Shown: one piece after another, positions 54,523 to 63,739 of the stretch
Layout: each line of letters begins with the position of its first letter
How positions within the stretch are numbered: position 1 is the first letter of the stretch
Source: AP-15 sp963736715
Lineage (GTDB): Bacteria > Pseudomonadota > Alphaproteobacteria > ATCC43930 > CGMCC-115725
Direction of reading: 5' to 3'
Assembly (NCBI GenBank): GCA_963736715.1
Contig: CAVTQA010000010.1
Span: 124,001 to 188,000 of the forward strand
Length of the DNA stretch: 64,000 nucleotides
The notes under the pieces: model-generated
Database searches by the model: none
Told to the model about the DNA's origin: nothing
The model's input: only the letters and a program-made list of their open reading frames with translations
Program-made: the position numbers and the translations under genes

Positions 54523-55428
54523 ATGGGCGGCGGGCGACTGCTGATCGCCAGCGGCGCGGATCGCGAGTACTTTCCACTGTTGCGCGATACGGTGCTGTCG
54601 GTCCGGGCGCAGTGCCGGAACGTCGCGGTCGGGATCCTCGATCTCGGGCTCGACGGAGAACAACGTGAGTGGCTGTCCCCGCGCGTCGAACACGTCGTGC
54701 GGCCGGCTTGGGACCTCGATTTTCCCGGCCGGGCGCACACCGCGGACACATTTAAGGCGCAGGTGGCGCGCCCGTTTCTGCGGCGGCACTTTCCAGGTTA
54801 TGAGGTCTATCTGTGGGTCGACGCCGATGCCTGGCTTCAGGACAGGCGGGCAATCGATCTTTATGTGAGCGCAGCGGGTCGCGACAGGCTGGCGATCACT
54901 CCCGAAATCGACCGCGCCTACAAGCGCCATTACAAGCGGCCGAAGCCATTCGGCTGGACATTGGCGTGGAAGAATTATCGCGAAGCTTTCGGCTGGCGCG
55001 CCGCCGATCGTCTGGGACGCAACCCGATGGTAAACTGCGGAGTATTCGCACTGCATCGCGAGGCGCCGCATTGGGACGCCTGGGCGCGCGTCCTCGCGCA
55101 AGTGCTGCAGCGGACGCAATTCTTCTTTGTCGAGCAGACGGCGCTCAATTATGTGATCTTTGCCGAGCGCTTGCCGGTCAACTTTCTCCCGGCGTATTGC
55201 AACTGGATGCCGGGCGATGCCTCGCCGGCCTTCGACGCCGGCCGCGGGCTTTTTGTCGAGCCCTACGCGCCCCATGAGGTGATCGGCGTCATGCATCTCG
55301 CCGGCCGCGAGCAAAAGACCCACCGCTTTCGCCTAAACTGCTTGGACGGCGGGACTGTCGAAACCTCGCTGCGGTACAGCGAGAGCCGGCTGCTGTGCGG
55401 CCGCTCTGTCGGCGACACTTCTGCTTAG
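54523..55428 (+). CDS. Glycosyltransferase (GT-A, GT8-like nucleotide-sugar transferase)
   Basis: 301 residues. The N-terminal nucleotide-binding part (LLRDTVLSVRAQCRNVAVGI) is followed by a DxD-type metal site in YLWVDADAWLQ and a C-terminal acceptor region (MVNCGVFALHREAPHWDAW, VEQTALNYVIF). Starts 13 bp after the response regulator gene and precedes the SGNH gene by 10 bp, so a surface glycan role is likely. Confidence 0.82.
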   Translation: MGGGRLLIASGADREYFPLLRDTVLSVRAQCRNVAVGILDLGLDGEQREWLSPRVEHVVRPAWDLDFPGRAHTADTFKAQVARPFLRRHFPGYEVYLWVDADAWLQDRRAIDLYVSAAGRDRLAITPEIDRAYKRHYKRPKPFGWTLAWKNYREAFGWRAADRLGRNPMVNCGVFALHREAPHWDAWARVLAQVLQRTQFFFVEQTALNYVIFAERLPVNFLPAYCNWMPGDASPAFDAGRGLFVEPYAPHEVIGVMHLAGREQKTHRFRLNCLDGGTVETSLRYSESRLLCGRSVGDTSA

Positions 55429-55438
55429 CGATCAGCGA

Positions 55439-56653
55439 ATGCTCGGCGAGCTCGGCCGGTTTGTCGTCGCCTTGTGGCATGTAGTCGGCCTGCTGCTGCT
55501 GGCCGTCCTCGTTACCGAGCTCGGCGTCGAGGGGTGGCGGCGGCTGAGCCGCTACTTGCGCTACCACCGCCCGATCCGCCCCGACCGCGCCGCCAACGCC
55601 GACGCCTATGGCGGCGCCGACTGGTCCACAGGCTACTTCGACGAGTTCCGCCGCGCCGTCCGCGTCGACTGGAAGCCCTATGTCGAATGGTGGCAACGCC
55701 CGTTCCGCGGTGCTTACGTGACGCTCGACGAACGCGGGTTGCGGCCGACGCCAGGCGAGAAAACCGCGGATGGTGAGACCATCCGCATCCTGTGCTTTGG
55801 CGGCTCGACAATGATGGGGATGGGGGCCCGCGACGAACAAACCATTCCAGCGGTGCTGGCCCGCCGGCTCACCGAGAGCGGACACCGCGTTTCAATAACC
55901 AATTATGGCCAGCTCGGTCACCACAGCACGCAGGAGGTCATCACCTTGCAGCAGCTGCTGAAGTCCGGGGAACGGCTGGATATCGCCTTGTTCTACGATG
56001 GCATCAACGAGATGGCGTGCGCCGAGCAGACTGGCCGCGCCGACGGACTGTTCAACGAGGCGCGCCGGCGAGCCGAGTTCAACCTGCTTCATCCGGATCG
56101 CCGGTGCGATCTGATGGCTGCAGCACTGATTAGTTTGGCACCGCGCACAATGCGGCGGCTGCGCCGATTGACCGGCCTTCCATTGCGCGGCCCATTGCCA
56201 GTGGAGCAGACGGAATTGTCACAGGTCGATCTCGCCGCGCTCGCCCGCGAGGTCATTGCAGCCTATCTGGCCAATTTGCGTCTTGTACGCCTGCTGGCTC
56301 GTGAATACGCCTTCCAGCCAATTTTCTTCTGGCAGCCGGCGATCACGACCAAGAAGTTTAAAACGCCGGACGAGCAGCGCTGGGTTGATGATTATACCAA
56401 CGATCCCGAGCGCCGACGGCTGCTTTATGAAGCGATTATCGACGAGCGTCGGCGTCACCCCGAACTGGCAGAGGCCTCGGACACCATCGATCTGTCCGGG
56501 CTTTTTGACGATTGGACAATGCCCGTTTATATCGATCTGTACCATTTGTCGGAGGCCGGAAACGCGGCGGTCGCCGAGGCGATGCTGCCGGCTGTCACCC
56601 GTGCGGCCAGCGCGTTGCGGCCTCGCACCCGCGTCGCAATAGAAAGAAGGTAG
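55439..56653 (+). CDS. Membrane-anchored SGNH/GDSL-type hydrolase or acyltransferase
   Basis: 404 residues with one N-terminal membrane helix (VVALWHVVGLLLLAVLVTEL). SGNH blocks: ILCFGGSTMMGMGA (Ser), YGQLGHHSTQE (Gly), FYDGINEMACAE (Asn), and DLYHLSEAGN (Asp-x2-His). Such proteins act on acyl groups of surface polysaccharides. It ends the run of glycan-related genes. Confidence 0.85.
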   Translation: MLGELGRFVVALWHVVGLLLLAVLVTELGVEGWRRLSRYLRYHRPIRPDRAANADAYGGADWSTGYFDEFRRAVRVDWKPYVEWWQRPFRGAYVTLDERGLRPTPGEKTADGETIRILCFGGSTMMGMGARDEQTIPAVLARRLTESGHRVSITNYGQLGHHSTQEVITLQQLLKSGERLDIALFYDGINEMACAEQTGRADGLFNEARRRAEFNLLHPDRRCDLMAAALISLAPRTMRRLRRLTGLPLRGPLPVEQTELSQVDLAALAREVIAAYLANLRLVRLLAREYAFQPIFFWQPAITTKKFKTPDEQRWVDDYTNDPERRRLLYEAIIDERRRHPELAEASDTIDLSGLFDDWTMPVYIDLYHLSEAGNAAVAEAMLPAVTRAASALRPRTRVAIERR

Positions 56654-56656
56654 TAG

Positions 56657-56782
56657 ATGGAATGGTGGATCCTGTCGGGTCTCGCAGCGGCAGTTTTAGC
56701 GGTGGGAGCGCTCACTCGCCTACGTCGATCAAGGCGGCGCCAGGCCCGGGAACCGGCTCACAACATCTACCCGCTGTGGTAG
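56657..56782 (+). CDS. Short single-helix membrane protein (41 aa)
   Basis: ATG at 56657 right after the SGNH stop, with AGAAAGAAGG as ribosome binding site. It encodes MEWWILSGLAAAVLAVGAL, an Arg-rich stretch (RLRRSRRRQARE) and ends NIYPLW. One membrane helix with a positive cytoplasmic tail. Position and composition favour a real gene; no family recognised. Confidence 0.5.
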   Translation: MEWWILSGLAAAVLAVGALTRLRRSRRRQAREPAHNIYPLW

Positions 56783-56881
56783 AGCGCCGCCATCGAGCCC
56801 TTCGACTCAATTCGCGCTTGACCGGGGCGGTCATAATCTGCATCTAGGCCGGTCAATTCTTTCGATTGGGAGGAGACGAAA

Positions 56882-57304
56882 ATGCGCCGAGCGCGATGGC
56901 TGAGCTTTGGTTTTGTAGCGGTATTTCTAGTCTGGAGCGCCGCACAGGCCGAAGAGATCAAATTCAGGGCGAACCTGGCTCCCGGCCCCGGGGTAGCAAG
57001 CTCAGGCAAAGGCACGGCGACGGCAACGCTCGACACCAACACCAAAACGTTGACTTGGACCGTCGACTATTCTGGCCTCAGCGGATCCGCAACCGCGGCG
57101 CATATTCACGGCCCGGCGGATCCCGGAGCGAATGCCGGGATAGTTGTGCCTTTCACCGGCAATCTCGCCAGCCCGATCAAGGGTTCGGCGACATTGACCG
57201 ATGCGCAGATAGCGCAGTTGGAGGCGGGGAAGTGGTACGTCAACATCCACACCGAGGCCAATAAGCCCGGGGAAATCCGCGGCCAGCTCGACCGGGCGTC
57301 CTAG
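56882..57304 (+). CDS. Exported CHRD domain protein
   Basis: 140 residues with signal peptide (WLSFGFVAVFLVWSAAQAEE) and one CHRD domain: YSGLSGSATAAHIHGPADPG, and the closing WYVNIHTEANKPGEIRGQL. CHRD proteins are secreted or periplasmic; molecular role unclear. GGGAGGAGACGAAA precedes the ATG. Convergent with the next gene, 6 bp apart. Confidence 0.93.
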   Translation: MRRARWLSFGFVAVFLVWSAAQAEEIKFRANLAPGPGVASSGKGTATATLDTNTKTLTWTVDYSGLSGSATAAHIHGPADPGANAGIVVPFTGNLASPIKGSATLTDAQIAQLEAGKWYVNIHTEANKPGEIRGQLDRAS

Positions 57305-57310
57305 TCAGGC

Positions 57311-57976
57311 TCAGCGGCGGCTGCTTCTCAGAGAACAAGGGTCCGGCTCGGCTATACCGTCAGCCGGACTGATCCGCACCAAAAGCTGTCCGGTCAGTCC
57401 ACAATAGCCTGACGCAACTCCAAACAGGCAGCCCTCGAAGGCTTGCAGGGTGGTGTCGCGGTAAATCGCGCTGATCGCATCCGTGCCGCGAACCCATAAT
57501 TCCTGTGCTGCGGCCTGGTAGCCGCCGATCGGCCTTACCGGCAAGAGGCAGACCTTGTCGGGCCGGCCGTAATCGGCGTATAGCGCCGCTGAGATTGCAC
57601 GCAACGCCGGCGGGTTGACCCCGCTGCGCGGCCGCTCCAGCTGGATGCGCTTGAGGCCGCCCGTTCTCTTGTCCATCTGAAAGAAAGTAATGACGGGGAC
57701 GCCGCCTATGGTTTCCCCGTGCAGCACGACATCGACATAGCTATCGCCGAAATCAAGACCTCTGGGCAGCTGCGTTGCGGCGCCGTCGAATTGGTGGACG
57801 AGGTCCTGCGAAGTCTCGCCCCAATGGACCTGCCTGAGTAGATCCGTCACGGCGTCCGCTGCCGGCGCAGCCGACGGTGGCGTGGCGAGCACAGCCGCGA
57901 GCAATAAGATAGGGTGGAAACACGCTAATGCCGGTTTCCACCCCTTAGATCGAGCCAAATGCTTGGCGCGGCTCAA
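57311..57976 (-). CDS. Exported protein of unknown function
   Basis: 221 residues with a TTG start overlapping the Hsp20 stop by 4 bp. A signal peptide (FHPILLLAAVLATPPSAAPAADA) is followed by LLRQVHWGETSQDLVHQFDG, FGDSYVDVVLHGETIGGVPV and FQMDKRTGGLKRIQLERPR. The shape suggests a small periplasmic beta-rich protein. No known domain recognised. Confidence 0.75.
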   Translation of the reverse strand: MSRAKHLARSKGWKPALACFHPILLLAAVLATPPSAAPAADAVTDLLRQVHWGETSQDLVHQFDGAATQLPRGLDFGDSYVDVVLHGETIGGVPVITFFQMDKRTGGLKRIQLERPRSGVNPPALRAISAALYADYGRPDKVCLLPVRPIGGYQAAAQELWVRGTDAISAIYRDTTLQAFEGCLFGVASGYCGLTGQLLVRISPADGIAEPDPCSLRSSRR

Positions 57977-58389
57977 GAAGTTTTGAGTTCTATCCTTCTG
58001 GCCTTTGCGGCTTCTGCCTTCGGTAGGACAAGCTGTAAAACACCGTCCTTGAGGGTGGCCTCGATGCGGTCACGGTCGATGTTTTCGGACAGAGTGAAAA
58101 CGCGCTCGTAATCCCCGTCGGCATACTCGTTGTATACCCGCTGGTAGCCGCCATGCTCGTTGGCGGTGCTGTGTCCGCGGATCGTCAATACGCGCCGCTC
58201 GAGGCTGATATCGACCCCGTCCGGGGAAACTCCGGGCATTTCCGCCAGCACGACGATGCTATCCTTGGTTTCATAGATGTCGGCCGGCGGCAGAAATACA
58301 GGCCGCGGTGGTGTGCGCTGACCGGTTTCCCTAGTGGATTCCCGCGTGGCCGGCGCCTGTTGCTCGACGGTTCTGACTTCCTGGGCCAT
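57973..58389 (-). CDS. Hsp20/alpha-crystallin family small heat shock protein (copy 1)
   Basis: 138 residues from the ATG at 58389. An alpha-crystallin domain (PPADIYETKDSIVVLAEMPG, VDISLERRVLTIRGH, RVFTLSENIDRDRIEATLKDG) follows a Pro/Thr-rich N-terminus. It ends in the VLPKAEAAKARRIEL tail. Second gene of a tandem Hsp20 pair. Confidence 0.93.
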   Translation of the reverse strand: MAQEVRTVEQQAPATRESTRETGQRTPPRPVFLPPADIYETKDSIVVLAEMPGVSPDGVDISLERRVLTIRGHSTANEHGGYQRVYNEYADGDYERVFTLSENIDRDRIEATLKDGVLQLVLPKAEAAKARRIELKTS

Positions 58390-58411
58390 GATTGCACTCC
58401 TTCCACTCGGG

Positions 58412-58849
58412 TCAAGCAGCGCGGATTTCGATCTTCTTCGGCCGATCCGCTTCCAGCCGTTCCAATTCGATTTCCAGGATGCCGTTGTCGAAGCGAGCCT
58501 GGACCTTATCGGGATCGACACGGAACGGCAGCTGGACCGCGCGCGAGAACGTACCGTACGCCCGCTCGCGGCGCTGCCAATTGACGTTTTGCTCTTGCGC
58601 CTTCGGTTCGCGCTTGCCCGCGAGGGTAAGCACATCCTCTTGAAGGCTGAGATTTACGTCATCGCGGGTAACACCGGGTAATTCGGCTGTCAGAACGACG
58701 CTGTGTTCGCCGAGCCAGATATTTATCGGCGGGAAATCGCGCGCGGCCGTCGCGTTGAACCCGGAAAAAACCCGGTTCATTTCACTCTGCATTCGCCGCA
58801 GTTCGGCAAACGGGTCGAAACCCAATCGCGGAAATTCCGAAAGCGCCAT
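58412..58849 (-). CDS. Hsp20/alpha-crystallin family small heat shock protein (copy 2)
   Basis: 145 residues: FDPFAELRRMQSEMNRVFSG, then INIWLGEHSVVLTAELPGV, VNLSLQEDVLTLAGKRE and AVQLPFRVDPDKVQARFDNG. Only about 40% of positions look shared with the neighbouring copy, so the pair is an old duplication. Upstream gene of the hsp20-hsp20-hypothetical operon. Confidence 0.94.
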   Translation of the reverse strand: MALSEFPRLGFDPFAELRRMQSEMNRVFSGFNATAARDFPPINIWLGEHSVVLTAELPGVTRDDVNLSLQEDVLTLAGKREPKAQEQNVNWQRRERAYGTFSRAVQLPFRVDPDKVQARFDNGILEIELERLEADRPKKIEIRAA

Positions 58850-59612
58850 GGTTCACCTCTCTGCATGTTCACCCTGGTAACGCATGCGGATGGCGACTAG
58901 CGCGGCAAACAGGGAAAAAAGTCTTCAGCGGCTGACCGCGCCGATCGATACTGCCGCGAACGTGGCGACCCGCGCGGGAGGAGGTGGGATAACAACTCGG
59001 ATCACATCCTCACAGCGAAGCGACATGACCGCGGCCGACCCATCTCTAGTCCGGCCATCTTTCCCTGCCCAGACCCGTTAGTCGGCATCCGGCACCCCTT
59101 CGATCTGGTGACGCCGCGGCGATCTTCAAGCTCCTCGCCATCACAAAATCTCCGAGCAAAAACAGTGTTGTAGGCACTCGAAGAAGGCTTGAAGGGAGTT
59201 CCAGGCCGCTTACATCATTCAACCGCCAGGTTGGCGGGCGCCGCGATCATTTCGGCGCGCCTTGTACCCAGTTGCTCGGTGGGAATTGGTTATGAGGTAC
59301 ATCGATTGCGCTGTCGTCTATCGGTCGATGGTTGAAAGCAAGACTGGTCGCCCGCCTTAAAGCCAATCGCAATCGCCTCTGCCTCGGAGCAACCTGAAGA
59401 CGATCCGCCGCGGCAACACATGCGCGTCGGGCTCCAGCAGACGAAAGCAGCATAATTTACGAAGGGTGCCGGACGCTACCGATCTTCTTTGGCGTCCGGA
59501 ACTTCTCAATCCCCAGCACAGTTTTTGATCTGCGGTCGCTTTATTAGCGAACCAAATTGTGGTCTGGCGAGTCCTTGGCGAACCAGGCGCAATTCACGAG
59601 GAATTTTTGGAA
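58850..59612. other. Long intergenic region, no supported gene
   Basis: About 760 bp between the divergent hsp20 operon and the glycosyltransferase gene. I find no coding frame with family resemblance, no tRNA, and no clear RpoH promoter or ROSE-type thermometer although the hsp20 operon should be controlled here. Short frames at 58884-59081 and 59247-59453 look non-coding. Confidence 0.5.
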
Positions 59613-60695
59613 ATGAGGGTCGCGCAAGTTTCACCTTTGTACGAGAGCTGCCCGCCGCAGCTTTACGGCGGCACTGAGCGGGTCGTCTCGTATCTGACCG
59701 AAGAGTTGGTACGCCAGGGTCACGAGGTCACGCTGTTTGCCAGCGGCAACTCGCAGACCAAGGCGACACTGCGAGCCCCGTGCGATCGCGCACTGCGTCT
59801 CGATCTTTTATGCAAAGATCCGCTTCCGCATCATTTGGTCATGCTTAATCGCGTGGCGCGGAGCGCCGAAGCATTCGATATCATCCATTTTCATGTGGAT
59901 TTTCTGCATTTTCCATTATTTGCCCAGCTTTGGGGCAAGACGTTGACGACAGCCCATGGCCGCCTCGATTTGCCGGACCTGCCCCCCCTCTTTCGCGAAT
60001 TTCCGATGATGCCATTGGTGTCCATCTCGGACGCTCAGCGGGCCCCGGTGCCCTGGGCGAGCTGGCAAGGCACGGTTTATCACGGCCTCCCGACAGACCT
60101 TTATCTTCCGGGCCGTGGGGACGGCGGCTACCTCGCCTTCATCGGCCGGATCAGCCCCGAGAAGGGCGTGGAAAAGGCGATCAAAATTGCCCGCCGGGTT
60201 GGAATACCGCTGAAAATCGCGGCCAAGGTCGACAAAGCCGATCTTGATTATTACAATCACAAGGTCAAGAGACTGCTCACGTATCCGGGGGTGGAGTTCA
60301 TCGGTGAGATCGGCGACCGCGAGAAGGGAGAATTTCTCGGTCGGGCGATGGCGCTGCTTTTCCCGATCGACTGGCCGGAGCCTTTCGGGCTGGTCATGAT
60401 CGAGGCCATGGCCAATGGCACCCCCGTCATCGCATTTAGGCGGGGCTCTGTTCCGGCAATCATCGACGAGGGGGTGACGGGCTTTGTCGTCGACGGCATC
60501 GATGCGGCGGTTGCTACAGTTCCGCGGGCCGCAGCCCTTGATCGGAGCGAGATTCGACGTTGCTTCGAAGAGCGGTTCTCGGTCGAGCGCATGGTGCGTG
60601 ACTATGTCGAGCTTTACGGCGATGTGCTGCGTCGCAGCTCGATCAACGCGGTTGTCTTGAGCACCAAGGCAGCCGGTCAGCGGGAAGCGGCCTGA
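59613..60695 (+). CDS. Glycosyltransferase family 4 protein (glycogen/trehalose-cluster type)
   Basis: 360 residues from the ATG at 59613. MRVAQVSPLYESCPPQLYGGTERVV is the typical GT4 opening; LAFIGRISPEKGVEKAIKIA and PIDWPEPFGLVMIEAMANGTPVIA follow. This GT4 type is commonly found directly upstream of the debranching-like enzyme seen next. The acceptor is unknown. Confidence 0.9.
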   Translation: MRVAQVSPLYESCPPQLYGGTERVVSYLTEELVRQGHEVTLFASGNSQTKATLRAPCDRALRLDLLCKDPLPHHLVMLNRVARSAEAFDIIHFHVDFLHFPLFAQLWGKTLTTAHGRLDLPDLPPLFREFPMMPLVSISDAQRAPVPWASWQGTVYHGLPTDLYLPGRGDGGYLAFIGRISPEKGVEKAIKIARRVGIPLKIAAKVDKADLDYYNHKVKRLLTYPGVEFIGEIGDREKGEFLGRAMALLFPIDWPEPFGLVMIEAMANGTPVIAFRRGSVPAIIDEGVTGFVVDGIDAAVATVPRAAALDRSEIRRCFEERFSVERMVRDYVELYGDVLRRSSINAVVLSTKAAGQREAA

Positions 60696-62905
60696 GCTCC
60701 GACCGGAATACCCGCGAGACTACGCCGGCTGCTGAGCGTGCCGACGATGAAGAAGCGTCACCGTTTTACATCGAGTCCAACGTCTCCTTCCAGGAGCGCC
60801 GGCCGCGCACACTCAAGTCCGGCTATACCTTTGCCTTGTTCGATCACCGCGGCGATATCGTCGCGGGCGAAGGCAATTCTGACGGCATCTATCTTCACGA
60901 CACGCGTTTCCTGTCGCAACTCGAGCTGCGGCTGAATGGTGCGCCGCTCCTCCTGCTCAGCTCGAATGTGCAGGAAGACAACGCGGTCCTGACTGTGGAT
61001 TTGGCGAATCCCGAGCTGATCTCCCGCGAAGGGGTCGCATTTCGCGGCGAATTGATTCATGTGAACCGGCTCAAATACATTTGGCAGAGCGCGTGTTACG
61101 AGCGGCTCCTCGTCCACAACTTCGACACCCGAGCTCATGATGTGAGGCTCGGGATCAGATTTGCCGCCGATTTTGCCGATCTCTTCGAGGTGAGGGGGCA
61201 GAAGCGGGCTCGGCGAGGCCAGGTCTCTGTCGAACGCAGGTCTGCATCGTCCGTCGTCTTGCGATACCTCGGCCTCGACGGAGTGGAGCGGCTCACGAGT
61301 ATCGAATTCGAGCCGGCCCCGGCCCGGCTCGATGCCGCGACTGCACTTTATGAATTTTCGCTCGGTCCGGGCGAGGGGATGCGATCCGTGGTTCGGATTG
61401 CATGCAGGGACGACGGCGATCAGAAGATTGGCGTTGGCCGGCAATTCTACAGCTCACTTCGCACGGCGCGGCGGACCCTGAGAGCCTCCAGCGGGCGGGC
61501 CGCCAGCGTTGACAGCTCCAATTCACTGTTCAACGAGTTTGCCCGCCGCTCGGTTGCCGACCTTTACATGCTGCTGACCGAGACCGCCTTTGGTCCCTAT
61601 CCTTTCGCCGGCATCCCATGGTTCAGCACACCCTTTGGACGCGACGGGATTCTGACTGCCCTGTTCGCCCTATGGATCGATCCGTCGATCGCCAAAGGCG
61701 TATTGCGCTTTCTCGCGGCGACGCAAGCGACCGATTTCGATCCCGAGCGCGATGCCGAGCCGGGCAAAATTCTGCACGAGATGCGGGACGGCGAGATGGC
61801 GCGGCTGCGCGAGGTGCCGTTCGCGCGTTATTACGGCAGCGTCGATGCGACACCGTTATTCGTGCTGTTGGTTGGCGAATACTTCAAGCGCACCGGAGAT
61901 CTCGAAACGGTTCGGGAGCTATGGCCGAACATCCAAGCTGCTCTCCATTGGATCGACACCTATGGCGACCCGGACGGTGACGGGTTCGTGGAATATCAGC
62001 GCAAGAATGCCGAAGGGCTGATCAATCAGGGATGGAAGGATTCGTTCGACGCAATCTTTCATGAGGACGGCCGGCTCGCCGACGGCCCGATCGCTTTGTG
62101 CGAAGTTCAGGCCTACGTTTACGGGGCCAAGAGGCATGCCGCCGCACTGGCGCAGCTTCTGGACCATTCGGTAACCGCCGCAACCCTCTCGCACCAGGCG
62201 GACGCGCTGCGCGAGCGGTTCGAGGCCGCGTTCTGGTGCGACGACCTGGCGACTTATGCGCTCGCGCTGGACGGCACCAAAAAACCCTGTCGGGTGATTT
62301 CGTCGAACGCCGGGCATGCCATGCTGACCGGGATTGCCGCCCCCGAGCGCGCCGCGCGCTTGGCCGACACACTGCTTGGCACCAGCTGCTTTTCGGGATG
62401 GGGTGTGCGTACGGTGGCCCGATCGGCCGCGCGTTACAATCCGATTTCATATCACAACGGCTCGGTTTGGCCGCACGATAATGCGGTGATAGCTCTGGGT
62501 CTCGCCCGTTACGGTCTGAAATCCAGTGTCCTGCGCATCTTCAAGGGCCTCTTTCAGGCCGCCAGTTACATGGACTTGCGGCGGCTCCCGGAGTTGTTCT
62601 GCGGGTTTGCTTGGCGGCAACTAACCGCACCGACACTCTATCCGGTCGCCTGCGCGCCGCAGGCTTGGGCAAGCGCCACCGTGTTCGCGTTGTTGCAGGC
62701 GAGCCTCAGCTTGGGTTTCGATCAGACCGGTGATGAGATCCGGTTCGAGCAGCCGGTGCTGCCGGATTTTCTCGACTACCTGCACCTGCGCGGGCTGCAG
62801 GCGAAACACGGTGTCGCCGATATCCTGTTGCGCCGCCACGGGAGCGAGGTATCGGCCGTCATCACGCGCCGCCAAGGAAAGGTGCCCATCATCACTGTTC
62901 GTTGA
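60692..62905 (+). CDS. Glycogen debranching N-terminal domain / amylo-alpha-1,6-glucosidase-type protein
   Basis: The conserved part begins FYIESNVSFQERRPRTLKSG near 60763, followed by FDHRGDIVAGEGNSDGIYLHDTRF, the (alpha/alpha)6-barrel with FAGIPWFSTPFGRDGILTAL, NQGWKDSFDAIF, and SYHNGSVWPHDNAVIALGL. There is no ATG, GTG or TTG in frame before the conserved start; the nearest choices are CTG at 60692 (overlapping the upstream stop) or TTG at 60836, which would cut conserved residues. Probably hydrolyses alpha-glucan or related oligosaccharides. The start is uncertain; a frame error near the 5' end is possible. Confidence 0.85.
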   Translation: MSSDRNTRETTPAAERADDEEASPFYIESNVSFQERRPRTLKSGYTFALFDHRGDIVAGEGNSDGIYLHDTRFLSQLELRLNGAPLLLLSSNVQEDNAVLTVDLANPELISREGVAFRGELIHVNRLKYIWQSACYERLLVHNFDTRAHDVRLGIRFAADFADLFEVRGQKRARRGQVSVERRSASSVVLRYLGLDGVERLTSIEFEPAPARLDAATALYEFSLGPGEGMRSVVRIACRDDGDQKIGVGRQFYSSLRTARRTLRASSGRAASVDSSNSLFNEFARRSVADLYMLLTETAFGPYPFAGIPWFSTPFGRDGILTALFALWIDPSIAKGVLRFLAATQATDFDPERDAEPGKILHEMRDGEMARLREVPFARYYGSVDATPLFVLLVGEYFKRTGDLETVRELWPNIQAALHWIDTYGDPDGDGFVEYQRKNAEGLINQGWKDSFDAIFHEDGRLADGPIALCEVQAYVYGAKRHAAALAQLLDHSVTAATLSHQADALRERFEAAFWCDDLATYALALDGTKKPCRVISSNAGHAMLTGIAAPERAARLADTLLGTSCFSGWGVRTVARSAARYNPISYHNGSVWPHDNAVIALGLARYGLKSSVLRIFKGLFQAASYMDLRRLPELFCGFAWRQLTAPTLYPVACAPQAWASATVFALLQASLSLGFDQTGDEIRFEQPVLPDFLDYLHLRGLQAKHGVADILLRRHGSEVSAVITRRQGKVPIITVR

Positions 62906-63659
62906 GTTTCGCCAATCCAACCTTCAGCGCTGCGACGGTTCCGCCGAAGTAGGCCTGGGGCTCCGACGGCTGCACGCCAAGGACGTGCTCCATGCCGCGT
63001 ACGCACCGGTCGGCTCCATCGGACACGGAACGCCAGGTCGCAGCTTTCGGCAATGCGCCGAGCAGGCACTCGTCAAAAAAGTTGTAGATGCGGTGGGCCT
63101 GACAACCGAAGGATGGCCGGTCCCCGCGCGCGGCGGTTAGAATGACGCGATTGGGTCTCGCCATTTTCCCGGCTGTAAAGCTGCCGCTGTAGCAGGCCGA
63201 GACGATCACGACAGTGGGCACCGCGCCGCAGCCGCGCGACAGAGCGCGGGCGAGCTGGTCCGGAGTAAGTGCCCGGTCCGAGCGGGAGAGCCACAGGCCG
63301 CCGCCGCGCTCGCCATGCGAGGTCAAAAAGATCAGGCACTGATCGCCTGGCCGGGCCGGCAGGTCTGCAATTCGCCGCAACAGGACTTCGGCCGTGGCCG
63401 GCTCGGCGCCGGCAGCAACCTCGGGAGAGCTTGCGCTGAGCCGGTGGATGTTGCCGGGCGGGACGCCGGCCGCGGCGAGCCTCCGGCTCATTTCGCGGGT
63501 CGCGTTGTCGAATACCGGTTCGGCGTCGTCTCCCGCGGCAAGCACGACTTGCCAAGTCCCGGATGCCCCGGCCGCGCCGGCCGGCGCGGGGCCGAGCCAG
63601 CCGAGCGCTCCGAGAAGCAGCATCGAACCAAAAAGGCGGGTGCAAATCGTCAATTTCAT
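62892..63659 (-). CDS. C13 family (legumain-like) cysteine peptidase, exported
   Basis: 255 residues from the ATG at 63659. Signal peptide (TRLFGSMLLLGALGWLGPAPAGA), then a caspase-like fold with catalytic His in CLIFLTSHGERGGG and catalytic Cys in VVIVSACYSGSF. C13 peptidases cleave after Asn/Asp or transfer GPI-like anchors in eukaryotes; bacterial targets are unknown. It overlaps the debranching gene end by 14 bp on the opposite strand. Confidence 0.88.
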   Translation of the reverse strand: MKLTICTRLFGSMLLLGALGWLGPAPAGAAGASGTWQVVLAAGDDAEPVFDNATREMSRRLAAAGVPPGNIHRLSASSPEVAAGAEPATAEVLLRRIADLPARPGDQCLIFLTSHGERGGGLWLSRSDRALTPDQLARALSRGCGAVPTVVIVSACYSGSFTAGKMARPNRVILTAARGDRPSFGCQAHRIYNFFDECLLGALPKAATWRSVSDGADRCVRGMEHVLGVQPSEPQAYFGGTVAALKVGLAKLNEQ

Positions 63660-63739
63660 CGGACAGCGTCTCGTACAGAAGCACCGCGGCAAGGTGGCGC
63701 GTGTCGTGCTATCCTGCCCCAAAATGAGGAGGTCACGAC

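Noticed and set aside
58850..59612. ROSE-type RNA thermometer or RpoH promoter before the hsp20 pair
   Set aside because: I could not find the conserved hairpin or a good CTTGAA/CCCAT pair at suitable spacing.
60738..60935. GTG frame beginning MPTMKKRHRF as the start of the debranching enzyme
   Set aside because: It is in a different frame from the conserved protein and has no conserved sequence of its own.
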